Assembly (NCBI RefSeq): GCF_009650995.1
Contig: NZ_WHVV01000003.1
Location: 186,001 to 250,000 of the forward strand
Origin: Sporosarcina cascadiensis
GTDB taxonomy: Bacteria > Bacillota > Bacilli > Bacillales_A > Planococcaceae
Length of the DNA stretch: 64,000 nt
Reading direction: 5' to 3'
In this document: piece after piece, positions 24,827 through 33,250 of the stretch
How positions within the stretch are numbered: the first letter of the stretch is position 1
Layout: the number at the start of each line of letters is the position of its first letter
The notes under the pieces: model-generated
The model's input: the letters and a program-made list of their open reading frames with translations, nothing else
Database searches by the model: none
Told to the model about the DNA's origin: nothing
Position numbers and translations under genes: made by a program

Positions 24827-25896
24827 GTGATTTTAAACATAAACTCGATCAGATGATGGGCGATACATCGGAGCAGGAACGCCGGATAAAACAGCGTGTG
24901 CGAGATGAATTGCAATCATCAGTCAGGAAGCGTTCATGGCCTGTCCTATTCGTCAGCGCGGCAATTCCCGTCGTTGCTCTGTTGCTTTTCCTTACCATCG
25001 GGCCTTTAAATCAGCTTTCTTCTGACGAAGGCCGGGGCACGCCATATGATCCGTTGGATGATTTGGCGGAAATTTCAGCGCTGCAGAAAAAACAGCAGCT
25101 GTCTTCGGTGGATTATGAGAAGTTTGCCGAGCTGCCGAATTTTGAGAAAGTAGACGGGTTGTATTATGTGGATCAAGAAGGATTTTCATTGAAAGGAAGT
25201 TCCGATTCGTATCATACAGTGATTGAGCGCCAGGCGAATTTATATGACGAGGTAGTCTATAAAGCTGGAGATATCGTACGCACGATGACCAATACATCGA
25301 GTCACTTGCCGACTTATGCGGATGCCTATTATGAGGTAATTGCGGTGCCGGGAGACCGTGTCGTTCTGAAAGACGGACAGCTGAAGATCAATGGGAAGCT
25401 TCAGAAGTCCGATATTATGGAGCGCTATGAAAAAATGGGAGTCAAGATCGCAGGAGGCTATGATCAGCTGTTGAATGCGCGGGAATACTTTTTGCTGAAT
25501 CATTTCCCGGCAAGTGAAACGATACAGGGAGCGACGATTACACCTGTCCATAAGATTTATGGGAAAGTGGCAGGCATTGCTTCAGAGGAAGGCGGTGATT
25601 CCATTTATCTGGATTATTTATCAGGGGATCTGCGCAGTGAGTACTCGCCTGAACAAATGTTTGATTTGTATTTATATGATCAGCTGCTAGGCGAAAACAA
25701 ACTTCCGGGGTCTGAAGAGCTGGCGCAGTCCAGTCGGATAGCGGAGCTGTTTCTGGAAGCAGCCTACCGGACCGAGACAGCTATTTCAGCCGATCAAGTA
25801 GAAATCCGTTATCAATATGGACGGCAGGGTGTCGCGGAGCATGTGTTCAAAATGGGAATGAACACGAATTCGGGACACTGGCAACTGGAAGACTGA
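24823..25896 (+). CDS. Putative anti-sigma factor with extracytoplasmic signal-peptidase-like (S26) domain
   Basis: This 357-residue protein has a short charged cytosolic part (1-38), one membrane helix (39-60, WPVLFVSAAIPVVALLLFL) and a long extracytoplasmic region. Between about 120 and 230 it matches the type I signal peptidase pattern: YKAGDIVRTMT, then YEVIAVPGDRVVLKDGQLKINGKL, where LepB has RVIGLPGD-V--K-G-LYINGK. The lysine that acts as general base before the PGD block is tyrosine/glutamate here (AYYEVIAVPGD), so the domain looks catalytically dead. GTG starts inside the sigma stop codon (GTGA). The gene position and topology imply an anti-sigma factor; the sensed signal is unknown. 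Confidence 0.75.
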   Translation: MSDFKHKLDQMMGDTSEQERRIKQRVRDELQSSVRKRSWPVLFVSAAIPVVALLLFLTIGPLNQLSSDEGRGTPYDPLDDLAEISALQKKQQLSSVDYEKFAELPNFEKVDGLYYVDQEGFSLKGSSDSYHTVIERQANLYDEVVYKAGDIVRTMTNTSSHLPTYADAYYEVIAVPGDRVVLKDGQLKINGKLQKSDIMERYEKMGVKIAGGYDQLLNAREYFLLNHFPASETIQGATITPVHKIYGKVAGIASEEGGDSIYLDYLSGDLRSEYSPEQMFDLYLYDQLLGENKLPGSEELAQSSRIAELFLEAAYRTETAISADQVEIRYQYGRQGVAEHVFKMGMNTNSGHWQLED

Positions 25897-26009
25897 TAGA
25901 CGATGGGACCGGGCCGGCATCAAAAGCCGTCAACCAACCGCTCGCGATATAGATTAGCCGGTCTGGTTTCTAAGTTGAATTGGAGAAATGACTAGAGGAG
26001 GTAAGTATA

Positions 26010-27368
26010 TTGAAAAATAAACTGGCCGTCGTATTGCTGGCTGCACTGCTCGTTTTTTCAGCTGGGCCATTTGAGGCGCAGGCTGCAAAACAATTTTCAG
26101 GTATAGACACGCACTGGGCAAAGAATGAAATCATGTATTTGTCCGAGCGGAATATCATTGGAGGCTATCCAGACGGCTCGTTCAAACCGAACCAGCCGAT
26201 TACCAGAGCACAGGCATCGGCTATGCTTATTAAGGCTTTGAAGATTCCTCTGACGGAAAATACATCCGTTCAGTTTAAAGACGTTGCGAAAACCTCTCCA
26301 TACTACCAGATTCTCGCAACGGTCAATGAAAAGGGAATCATGCGCGGAGATAACGGATTCATGCGACCGGGCGAACAAACTTCACGGGCTCAGATGGCCG
26401 CCATCCTGCGCCGGGCGTACGATATGCCGCTCGACAAACAGCCGACATTCATAGATGTCACACCAGCGCACTGGGCATACCAGGACATTAACGGAATCGC
26501 GAAACAGCGGATTGCGGGCGGTTCGAAAGGCAAGTATATGCCGTCGGAATCTGTCACACGTGCACAGTTCTCGGCATTTCTTGTTCGTGCGATGGATGAT
26601 TCGATGAAACTCAGCGACTATCATTCGTATGTCAGTCAGAAGGGTAAAACAGTCGAACAGAATGGCTCGATGTACACGGTAGCTTCTGGTGAGCATCCAT
26701 ATAAACTGATCAAAAAGAATAGGAAAAGCGGAGCAGAAGAAGTCGTCATGAGTACGTATGACGCTCCAAGGGATGATACGTTTCAAGTATTCCTGCTGCC
26801 TGGCTTCCAGCTGGTTTTGTATAATGAGGATATTTTCATTCCTTATTGGTATTCTGTCGGGGAGATGAGTGAGCTGCCAATTTCTTACGGTCTGATGAAA
26901 ATTACAACTACCGGGCAGAACCTGACACTCATGAACCAGCCTTCCGGATTTACGTTCCGCAATATGTTTATCTGGAACGACCGGATTTTCTATACAAATG
27001 AAAAAAATAAAGAGCGCTATTTTGATAACACCTTCAATCCTGATAAGTGGCTGGATGATCCGCTTGTGCTTTATTCGACCGCAATGGACGGCACAGACCA
27101 GAGAGAAGAATACTCTTTTGAAGCACGTGTGATCTTTGATGATGTAAGGTTTTCTCCAAAGCATGCTCAAGTGAGTCAGAATAACAGCTCGGTGCTGTAT
27201 GATCATTCCACATTGTATTATTTTAATAAAAGAGGCGTTTACAAGTACAGCTTGCTGGATGATACGACGAGCAGAATTTTAAATGTAACTGCAAAAGATA
27301 TGAAAGTTACTGACACGCAGTTAATCGTAACGGATTCCCATGGGAAGAAGCATGTGCTGAAGAAATAG
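26010..27368 (+). CDS. SLH-domain surface protein with beta-rich C-terminal domain
   Basis: This 452-residue exported protein has a signal peptide ending near AQAA and three SLH repeats to about 200 (FSGIDTHWAKNEIMYL, IGGYPDGSFKPN, ITRAQASAML; FIDVTPAHWAYQDING). The C-terminal 250 residues alternate short beta strands (NGSMYTVASGEHPYKLIKKN, DRIFYTNEKNKERYF, STLYYFNKRGVYKYS) like a propeller of the DUF5050 kind. TTG start behind AGAGGAGGT. It follows the anti-sigma gene by 113 nt without a clear terminator, so it probably belongs to the same ECF-driven transcript. Confidence 0.83.
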   Translation: MKNKLAVVLLAALLVFSAGPFEAQAAKQFSGIDTHWAKNEIMYLSERNIIGGYPDGSFKPNQPITRAQASAMLIKALKIPLTENTSVQFKDVAKTSPYYQILATVNEKGIMRGDNGFMRPGEQTSRAQMAAILRRAYDMPLDKQPTFIDVTPAHWAYQDINGIAKQRIAGGSKGKYMPSESVTRAQFSAFLVRAMDDSMKLSDYHSYVSQKGKTVEQNGSMYTVASGEHPYKLIKKNRKSGAEEVVMSTYDAPRDDTFQVFLLPGFQLVLYNEDIFIPYWYSVGEMSELPISYGLMKITTTGQNLTLMNQPSGFTFRNMFIWNDRIFYTNEKNKERYFDNTFNPDKWLDDPLVLYSTAMDGTDQREEYSFEARVIFDDVRFSPKHAQVSQNNSSVLYDHSTLYYFNKRGVYKYSLLDDTTSRILNVTAKDMKVTDTQLIVTDSHGKKHVLKK

Positions 27369-27376
27369 GAGGATTG

Positions 27377-27523
27377 GTGCGGCAGAAGGCTTTCTAGGTG
27401 CGCAGTCTCTCTGGTTTGGCGCGCTGCAGCGATGTAAATGTGCGGCGGCCGGCATGCTTGGTTCGGTGCAGAAGTGTTTTGGTTCGTTTCTCAACTGTTT
27501 TCGCGCTCCTGCAGATTTGCCGG
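27377..27523 (+). repeat. Array B: seven tandem 21-nt units after the SLH gene
   Basis: Units start at 27377, 27398, 27419, 27440, 27461, 27482 and 27503. Most begin G(T/C)GCG or GTTCG and end TTTG or a variant; for example GTTCGGTGCAGAAGTGTTTTG. The array lies between the SLH stop codon and its terminator and has the same polarity as the gene. The consensus equals array A2. Confidence 0.88.
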
Positions 27524-27543
27524 CCGCGAATTAATTCAACACA

Positions 27544-27583
27544 ACAGGCTGCTCTGAAATTCTCAGGGCAGCCTGTTTATTTT
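27544..27583. terminator. Bidirectional terminator
   Basis: Stem ACAGGCTGC/GCAGCCTGT with T-rich flank TTTATTTTT, between the SLH gene and convergent capA. Confidence 0.85.
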
Positions 27584-27592
27584 TCTGTAAAT

Positions 27593-28729
27593 CTACCACT
27601 TCGGCACACCCACATGATTTTCCACCCAGCCTTCAGTGTACGTAATCGCATGACCTGCATTTTCCAAGGGCACGACTTTAAAGCGATTCTGTTCATCTTT
27701 TATGACGCCAGTCGGGAAAAATCGTGGATCTTCAATGGTCACCTTTGATATATCGCCTGTCTTTTCTTTCGTCACGGTCAACCGTGCAATCCCACCAAAA
27801 TTCGTATATTCATACGGCTGGGCCGAATAAAAATTGCCGAGAGAGAAAAACACTTTTGTCTCCCCGATTTCCCCGTAACGTTGCAGGACGTGCGGATGAT
27901 GTCCAAAAATGATATCAGCGCCCGCAGACGAAATATACTGAGCCAGTTCATCCTGTGCCTGTGATGTCTGCAGTCTGTACTCGGGACCCCAGTGTAGAGA
28001 GACAACGGTGACATCGACAGCCGGTTTCATTCGCAAAATATCGTCAGCAACTTTCTGATAGTCGATCAAATTGACCAAATAGTCTTTGCCGGGCGGGACA
28101 GGCTCGATATTCGTTCCGTACGTATAGGCCAGCACACCGATCCGTATGCCGTTCACTTCGACTATCCTCAAGGTCTCCTGATCTTCAAATGAATTATAGG
28201 CGCCTACATACTGCATCGCATATTCTTTCGCATGCTCAATAGATTTCATTACGCCGATTTCACCCTTGTCCAATGTATGATTATTGGCCATTGAAATCAT
28301 GTCCACGCCTGCTTCCTGCAGGTCGCGGATAATGTATTTCGGGCTGTTGAATATTGGATAAGTCGACAATCCAAGTTCAACACCTGCCGGCATGGATTCC
28401 TGATTGGCCAGCAAGAAATCAATGTCCGCTAGCTTCTCCTTCACTTCGGTGAACGCAAAGTCAAAACTTGGATACGTGTAAATGGGGTAATGCAGGAGCA
28501 CATCGCCAGTCATGCCGATGGTTGCTGTGGTCACAACTGTATTTTCAACACGCTGCACTACATTCTCTTCTACTTTATTATTCTCATCTTTTATGCTGTT
28601 ACTTTCAGATTTATCTTTTACCCATGCAGCAGAAAGAGAACGATCTCTTTCTGTCCAATGATTCCATAAAAGATAACCGCATACGACCCAGGTCGTACAC
28701 ATGACGGCGACAAGCCATTTTGTCTTCAC
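27593..28729 (-). CDS. CapA family metallophosphatase-like protein
   Basis: This 378-residue protein of the PGA_cap/CapA family has an N-terminal membrane anchor (WLVAVMCTTWVVCGYLLW), a linker, then the domain from about residue 70. Family motifs are GMTGDVLLH, LLANQESMP, SMANNHTLDKG, VVSLHWGPEY and IIFGHHPHVLQ, the last with the metal histidines. CapA in Bacillus assists poly-gamma-glutamate export. There are no capB or capC genes here, so a general surface-polymer or lipid phosphatase role is equally possible. Confidence 0.87.
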   Translation of the reverse strand: MKTKWLVAVMCTTWVVCGYLLWNHWTERDRSLSAAWVKDKSESNSIKDENNKVEENVVQRVENTVVTTATIGMTGDVLLHYPIYTYPSFDFAFTEVKEKLADIDFLLANQESMPAGVELGLSTYPIFNSPKYIIRDLQEAGVDMISMANNHTLDKGEIGVMKSIEHAKEYAMQYVGAYNSFEDQETLRIVEVNGIRIGVLAYTYGTNIEPVPPGKDYLVNLIDYQKVADDILRMKPAVDVTVVSLHWGPEYRLQTSQAQDELAQYISSAGADIIFGHHPHVLQRYGEIGETKVFFSLGNFYSAQPYEYTNFGGIARLTVTKEKTGDISKVTIEDPRFFPTGVIKDEQNRFKVVPLENAGHAITYTEGWVENHVGVPKW

Positions 28730-28880
28730 GTTCCACTCCCCATATCAAGATGTGGGATTGTCACGTTTTAAGTACACGGAAATTATACCCACACTTCTTT
28801 TTTTAATAATTATTTCCCTCTGCTGCTAAAATCACCTGATTATACCATATGGTAAATAAATATAGAAGGTGCTCTCGATT

Positions 28881-29009
28881 ATGATCTATTCATTGTACGA
28901 ACTTTTAGGAACTTCACATAAAATCAGATCAGAAAGAGGTATGATTTGCGGAATCTCAAGAATGAATAAAAAAGACGTTTACAATTGGCCGGAAGACAGG
29001 CTGATGTAA
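28881..29009 (+). CDS. Possible 42-residue peptide
   Basis: ATG at 28881 follows AGAAGGTG and opens 42 codons (starting MIYSLYELLGTSHKIRSERG). Its last codons overlap a terminator hairpin. No known family; it may be a short gene or a decayed fragment. The rest of 28730-29097 shows nothing else. Confidence 0.3.
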   Translation: MIYSLYELLGTSHKIRSERGMICGISRMNKKDVYNWPEDRLM

Positions 29010-29022
29010 ACGTCTTCTTACT
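28974..29022 (+). terminator. Terminator-like hairpin
   Basis: GACGTTTACA pairs with TGTAAACGTC (28974-28983/29005-29014) and a T/C-rich tract follows. Confidence 0.6.
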
Positions 29023-29097
29023 TCTACTCAACAAACAACATGCCATTCTCCAGTGTCATTGCATCATTACAGCTGAGAGTTCCTAATGAAATACTAC

Positions 29098-29538
29098 TTA
29101 TCCCATATAAACACTTTCACAAGTACCTGCCACTGGTTCATAAAAACAATGACTTTTGAATTGCCCTGTAAACGGCTGGCCGTACCAAGTGGGAGGGCAG
29201 GGGCCGTATGGATTAAAGTACCAAAGTGCATACTGCGCCGGATGCTGTCTCCATGAATCTAAATTCTGTTTGGCCAGCCTTTTTTCGGTCTCTCTTGCAC
29301 GCTGGTAAAACATATTTCCTTTTTGCACCGCTTCAAAAGAATAATTCCCGCCTTGTATCTGGAAAATGACGTCATTAATCGTTCTCACATCGTTAAAATC
29401 CAAACAGTCTGCTATCGCCCGGTTTACAATAACATTGCCGACATACAGCATTCCTTGTTTCCCTTCGCCCTCAGCTTCAGCGCGCATCATCCTCGCCATT
29501 AAATCAATGTCTGAATCTCTGTATTTAACTCTTGGCAT
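29098..29538 (-). CDS. cwlJ: CwlJ-type spore cortex-lytic hydrolase
   Basis: This 146-residue protein is a SleB/CwlJ hydrolase_2 domain without a signal peptide or binding domain, which marks CwlJ rather than SleB. Family blocks are DLMARMMRAEAEGEGKQGMLYVGNVIVNR (catalytic glutamates), ALWYFNPYGPCPPTW and FKSHCFYEP. CwlJ is placed in the spore coat region and degrades cortex peptidoglycan in germination. It shows that the organism is, or recently was, a spore former. Confidence 0.93.
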   Translation of the reverse strand: MPRVKYRDSDIDLMARMMRAEAEGEGKQGMLYVGNVIVNRAIADCLDFNDVRTINDVIFQIQGGNYSFEAVQKGNMFYQRARETEKRLAKQNLDSWRQHPAQYALWYFNPYGPCPPTWYGQPFTGQFKSHCFYEPVAGTCESVYMG

Positions 29539-29775
29539 TTTTTCACCTCAACCATATTTTATGTGAAGTCCGCCATAATGATGTCAGTTTATCTGAAAGT
29601 TAACAGGAAGACAAATACAAAATCGTTTTTGCATATGTAGAAGTCCTGTTTTTCCAGCAGGACCGTGACGCAGAAGTTTAGCCGTGATGCAAATGGTTGG
29701 ATGTCACTAAAAATAAAAATTTACTAGTGGATATTCAAAATATCATTTGTTAAAATAAACAACGGAAATATATTT

Positions 29776-29805
29776 CTTTTAACACGGTTCAGAGAAGCCG
29801 AAAAG
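29776..29805 (+). promoter_or_regulatory. PyrR-type binding hairpin 1
   Basis: Lower stem CTTTT/AAAAG, 5' purine-rich bulge AACA, upper stem CGGTT/AGCCG and hexaloop CAGAGA. This matches the PyrR anti-antiterminator form, including the CNGNGA hexaloop. Confidence 0.72.
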
Positions 29806-29835
29806 AGCAATTGTATATGGTTAGCTTGTTTAGTC

Positions 29836-29874
29836 ATACCCTTTTGTCCTCTTCGACGGAAGGGTATTTAATTT
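29836..29874 (+). terminator. Leader attenuator-like hairpin
   Basis: ATACCCTT (29836-29843) pairs with AAGGGTAT (29860-29867); a moderately T-rich tract TTTAATTT follows. It sits between the two PyrR-type hairpins, where a pyr terminator is expected. Confidence 0.55.
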
Positions 29875-29906
29875 GCCCAATTATCAGAAACGTGCAACAG
29901 CAGCAT

Positions 29907-29943
29907 CTTCTTTTAAAGGACGTCCCGTGAGGCGGAAAAGAAG
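29907..29943 (+). promoter_or_regulatory. PyrR-type binding hairpin 2
   Basis: Perfect 8-bp lower stem CTTCTTTT/AAAAGAAG, 5' bulge AAAGGA, upper stem CGTC/GGCG and hexaloop CCGTGA (CNGNGA). A weaker hairpin (29942-29967) overlaps its 3' arm, but no strong terminator follows. The rest of 29539-30013 holds no gene. Confidence 0.72.
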
Positions 29944-30013
29944 AATAGGATCCATTTATCCATTCTATCTGTAAAAAGAAGCAAACATCTAGAATATACT
30001 GGAGGAAGACAGA

Positions 30014-31222
30014 ATGGAGTATCGAAAGAAAACTGTTGTGGCATCGGTAACAGGTTTAACTTTAGAGGGCATGGACATCATGTTTATTTCTTTTGCCATG
30101 ACTATGATTATCGCAGAATTCCACATCGACTTGGCAACAGGCGGACTGATTTCATCCGTAACGAATATCGGAATGTTGTTTGGCGGTATCGTATTTGGAA
30201 TTTTAGCGGATAAATACGGGCGAGTTAAAGTATTTACATATACCGTTTTACTATTTGCGATCGGCACAGCACTGACGGGATTAGCCACGAGTATTGAGCA
30301 AGTTTACGTCTTCCGTTTAATAGCCGGAATTGGTGCCGGAGGGGAATACGGAATCGGCATGGCCCTCGTTGCAGAAGCCTGGCCAAAGAATAAACAGGGA
30401 AGGGCTTCTTCTTATGTCAGTGTCGGAGCGCAGTATGGTGTGATATTGGCTGCATTGATCAGTGCAGTGATCTTGCCGACGCTGGGATGGCGGGCATTAT
30501 TCTTTGTCGGTGTCATTCCTGTCATCTTCGCTTTTATTGTCAGAAGGAATTTGGATGAATCACCGGAATGGCTGGCTGCTCAAAAAAATAAAACCGCAGT
30601 GAAGAAAAAAGAAAAGGGAAAGTTGCTGCAATTATTTGAAACACCCCGAATCACATTCACGACCCTCACTTTAATTGTAATGGCGACCGTTCAAATTGCG
30701 GGGTATAACGGATTGATGATCTGGCTGCCTTCCATGTTGCAGCAGTCACAAGGGCTGTCTGTTTCCAGCTCTGCACTTTGGACAATCAGTACGGCGGTGG
30801 GCATGATTATCGGAATGCTGACGTTTGGTATATTTCTTGATAAGTTTGGAACAAAGCGTTCATTCGGTCTATTTCTCATCGCTTCAGCATGTGCTGTGTT
30901 TTTATATTCCTATGCAACCGGAAGTGTCGGTGTCTTACTCGGGGGTTCAATCGTAGGATTCTTCTCCAATGGAATGTTTGCAGGATACGGGGCATTGATT
31001 GGCGGCCTGTACCCTGTTCAGATCCGGAGTACAGCAACCAATACTATTTTTAATTTCGGCAGAGCGATAGGCGGATTCTCACCGATTCTGGTTGGCTTCA
31101 TCTTGCAGAGTTACGATATGAAAGTTGCGATGCTATATTTGGCAGGCTTGTACTGCATGTCCTTCCTGGCTATGCTTACGTTAAAAAAAGGGAATGACGA
31201 TCAAGTAAATCACGCGATATGA
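30014..31222 (+). CDS. MFS transporter, aromatic-acid/H+ symporter-like
   Basis: This 402-residue protein has about 12 membrane helices and major facilitator motifs: GILADKYGRVKVF between helices 2 and 3, and RLIAGIGAGGEYGIG in helix 4, typical of sugar-acid/aromatic-acid porters. ATG follows GGAGG. The leader has two PyrR-type hairpins, so UMP-dependent attenuation is expected. A pyrimidine or pathway intermediate such as orotate is therefore a plausible substrate. Sequence alone would not have suggested this. Confidence 0.9.
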   Translation: MEYRKKTVVASVTGLTLEGMDIMFISFAMTMIIAEFHIDLATGGLISSVTNIGMLFGGIVFGILADKYGRVKVFTYTVLLFAIGTALTGLATSIEQVYVFRLIAGIGAGGEYGIGMALVAEAWPKNKQGRASSYVSVGAQYGVILAALISAVILPTLGWRALFFVGVIPVIFAFIVRRNLDESPEWLAAQKNKTAVKKKEKGKLLQLFETPRITFTTLTLIVMATVQIAGYNGLMIWLPSMLQQSQGLSVSSSALWTISTAVGMIIGMLTFGIFLDKFGTKRSFGLFLIASACAVFLYSYATGSVGVLLGGSIVGFFSNGMFAGYGALIGGLYPVQIRSTATNTIFNFGRAIGGFSPILVGFILQSYDMKVAMLYLAGLYCMSFLAMLTLKKGNDDQVNHAI

Positions 31223-31234
31223 ACAGTTAGAAAG

Positions 31235-31284
31235 ACACCTTCCAGTAACGTGCACATAGAGGCACACATGGGAGGTGTTTTTTC
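31235..31284 (+). terminator. Terminator of the MFS gene
   Basis: ACACCTTCC pairs with GGGAGGTGT, followed by TTTTTT; the loop is long. Confidence 0.75.
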
Positions 31285-31343
31285 TGTTACTTGAATAGAG
31301 TCAAGTGCTTAGGGGAATCTAAAGTATCAGGAGTGTGAGGTTA

Positions 31344-31919
31344 ATGAATTCATTTAGTTGTGAGGTGTGGCCCGAAGACCCAACGCCAAAAGAACAATTG
31401 GAATGCCGGGAGTGCGGACTTTATCGTCAAGGGTCCCGGATGGTTTGGGGAGAGGGGAATCCACGGGCACCCATTCTGGTAATTTTGGATAATCCGGGCG
31501 CCCGTGAAGACCGTGAGGGGAACCCGATGGTTTGCGGAACACGCCAAACGTTACAGCAGGCTCTTCATGAAGTCGGTTTATCAAAAGACACCATCTACGT
31601 TACCTTCATTTTAAAGCGAAGACCTGTACGGAAATATGATAAAGAGCAGGTCCGTTCCATTTGTAAGCATCATTTGGAAAAACAGCTGATGAATCAAAAT
31701 CCTTTATTGATCATATGCCTGGGTAATGTGGCAGTTCAATCTTTCTTCAAAAATCCTGAAGTCGATGTTAAATCGCTGCGCGGCAGCTGGCATGATGTCG
31801 GCGGGTATCAAACAGCTGTGGCATACCATCCCCTTGCTGTCCGGCGCAGACCCAATCTGTATCCGAAGTTTGCCGAAGATTTATCATTCGCAGCCGAGAA
31901 GTTTCGGCAGATGCGGTAA
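31344..31919 (+). CDS. Uracil-DNA glycosylase superfamily protein
   Basis: This 191-residue member of the family 4-like UDG group excises uracil or related lesions from DNA. Visible blocks are N-terminal CRECGLYR, motif A in ILDNPGAREDREGNPMV, the YVTFILKRRPVRKY segment and motif B in VAYHPLAVRRRP. Family 4 uses four cysteines for an iron-sulfur cluster. CxxC and CKHHLEKQL are present, but the KCRPP cysteine is KRRP here. ATG 31344 lies 10 nt after AGGAG. Confidence 0.82.
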   Translation: MNSFSCEVWPEDPTPKEQLECRECGLYRQGSRMVWGEGNPRAPILVILDNPGAREDREGNPMVCGTRQTLQQALHEVGLSKDTIYVTFILKRRPVRKYDKEQVRSICKHHLEKQLMNQNPLLIICLGNVAVQSFFKNPEVDVKSLRGSWHDVGGYQTAVAYHPLAVRRRPNLYPKFAEDLSFAAEKFRQMR

Positions 31920-31983
31920 ATGTATGCGGTACTCATTGCTGTTTTGATTTTTGGTTTATTGGCAATCTGCCTCATTGAAAAAA

Positions 31984-32011
31984 CCTGGCGAATTTCCGCC
32001 AGGATTTTTTT
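31984..32011. terminator. Terminator between UDG and convergent PGYP gene
   Basis: Perfect stem CCTGGCG/CGCCAGG with 6-nt loop, followed by a T run. Confidence 0.85.
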
Positions 32012-32600
32012 ACGTACATCTAAATGAATCAATCTTCTTCAAATCCATCCCATAATATTCCCATCGATAGTGGCGCGGATCCCATCGGTAGCCTGCAATT
32101 GATGTGCGGCCGACGAATGTTGGATAATACCAGAACCCTTTATTTCTAGAAGTCCATATATACGTATAACGGTACAGGCATCCTGCTATACCGCCGGGAT
32201 CGACTGCACGCAGCTGTGCGTCCGGATAACTGGGTGTCTGACTTGGCGGCGCTGAAGTCGGTGCGCTTTGCTGATTGGGATTACCCGGCTGGCCTTGATG
32301 TCCTGGAGAACCGGGATAGCCAGGCTGCTGCGGATATCCCGGATAACCCTGCCCAGGATACCCTGGCTGCTGACTTGGATAACCTGGATATTGGCCTGGA
32401 TGTCCTTGCTGCCATGGCGGGTAGGATTGCCCCGGAGGCGGATAGCCCGGCATGCCGCTTGAACCCGGTCCTCCCGGCCATCCTTGTTGATTTGGTTGGT
32501 ATTGCGGGTAATGATTTGTATGATGATGGGATTCAAATTGCTGTCCTGGATAACCTTCAGGTAACTGCGGGTACCACATATTTTCGCCTTGCTGATTCAA
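32010..32600 (-). CDS. PGYP-repeat protein with conserved aromatic C-terminal domain (copy 1)
   Basis: This protein of about 196 residues starts at TTG 32600, 8 nt after AAGGAG. The upstream frame (to 32639) has no SD, and the paralogue uses the same AGAAGGAGTGAT-KTTTTGAATCA arrangement. Residues 5-115 are collagen-like and rich in Pro, Gly, Tyr and Gln ([19 protein letters not shown]). The last 70 residues are dense in aromatics ([35 protein letters not shown]) and end in a cysteine. No signal peptide. The style resembles spore-coat or exosporium proteins; function unknown. Confidence 0.75.
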   Translation of the reverse strand: MNQQGENMWYPQLPEGYPGQQFESHHHTNHYPQYQPNQQGWPGGPGSSGMPGYPPPGQSYPPWQQGHPGQYPGYPSQQPGYPGQGYPGYPQQPGYPGSPGHQGQPGNPNQQSAPTSAPPSQTPSYPDAQLRAVDPGGIAGCLYRYTYIWTSRNKGFWYYPTFVGRTSIAGYRWDPRHYRWEYYGMDLKKIDSFRCT

Positions 32601-32644
32601 AAAATCACTCCTTCTTTCTATTGTGTGCAGCGTATTCATTTCAT

Positions 32645-33136
32645 TCAGAAGCAGCGAAATGCATCAATACGTTGTAAGTCAATTCCTAAGTACTCCCATC
32701 GGTACCTTCGTGAATTCCACTGGAAACCTGCGACAGAGTTTCTGCCGACGAATGTCGGGTAGAACCAGAATCCGTTGAACCTAGAAGTCCAGACGTATGT
32801 GAACCGGAATAAACAACCGGAGATTGCTCCGGGATCAACTGCAAATGTCTGGAATTCGGGGTAACTCGGTACTTGGTTTGGCGGAGGCGAAGTAGGCGCT
32901 GCCGCCTGGCTGCCTTGGCCCGGCTGATTCGGAAAATTCGGCTGTCCTGGAAATCCAGGAGAACCGGGAAACCACTGAGAGTCTTGCTGGCCGGGGAAAC
33001 CTGGAATTCTTTGCATCCAAGGAGGAAATAACTGAGCAGGGGAAGGTGAATTCCAGCCTGGAAAATTAAATCCTGAGCCTTGCTGATACGGCTGCTGATT
33101 TGGAGGGTATTGTCGATATTCATCACGTTGATTCAA
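32645..33136 (-). CDS. Pro/Gly-rich protein with conserved aromatic C-terminal domain (copy 2)
   Basis: This tandem paralogue of the previous protein has about 163 residues. TTG 33136 is chosen from its SD, as for copy 1. The N-terminal low-complexity part is shorter ([20 protein letters not shown]), while the C-terminal domain is highly conserved ([41 protein letters not shown]). The pair is adjacent, in the same direction, 44 nt apart and each has an SD. Duplication with a diverging repeat region suggests a structural surface or spore component. Confidence 0.73.
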   Translation of the reverse strand: MNQRDEYRQYPPNQQPYQQGSGFNFPGWNSPSPAQLFPPWMQRIPGFPGQQDSQWFPGSPGFPGQPNFPNQPGQGSQAAAPTSPPPNQVPSYPEFQTFAVDPGAISGCLFRFTYVWTSRFNGFWFYPTFVGRNSVAGFQWNSRRYRWEYLGIDLQRIDAFRCF

Positions 33137-33250
33137 AACATCACTCCTTCTATGCTGTCTCGAAATAGTATATGCAGCGGCTGCACCGTTTGACTTTCTC
33201 TTCACTGGATCTGCTGCTGTGATACACTAAAGAAAAGGAAGTGGATCATA

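Noticed and set aside
31920..32027. 35-codon hydrophobic ORF after the UDG gene
   Set aside because: It has no SD, runs through a strong terminator and overlaps the 3' end of the convergent gene.
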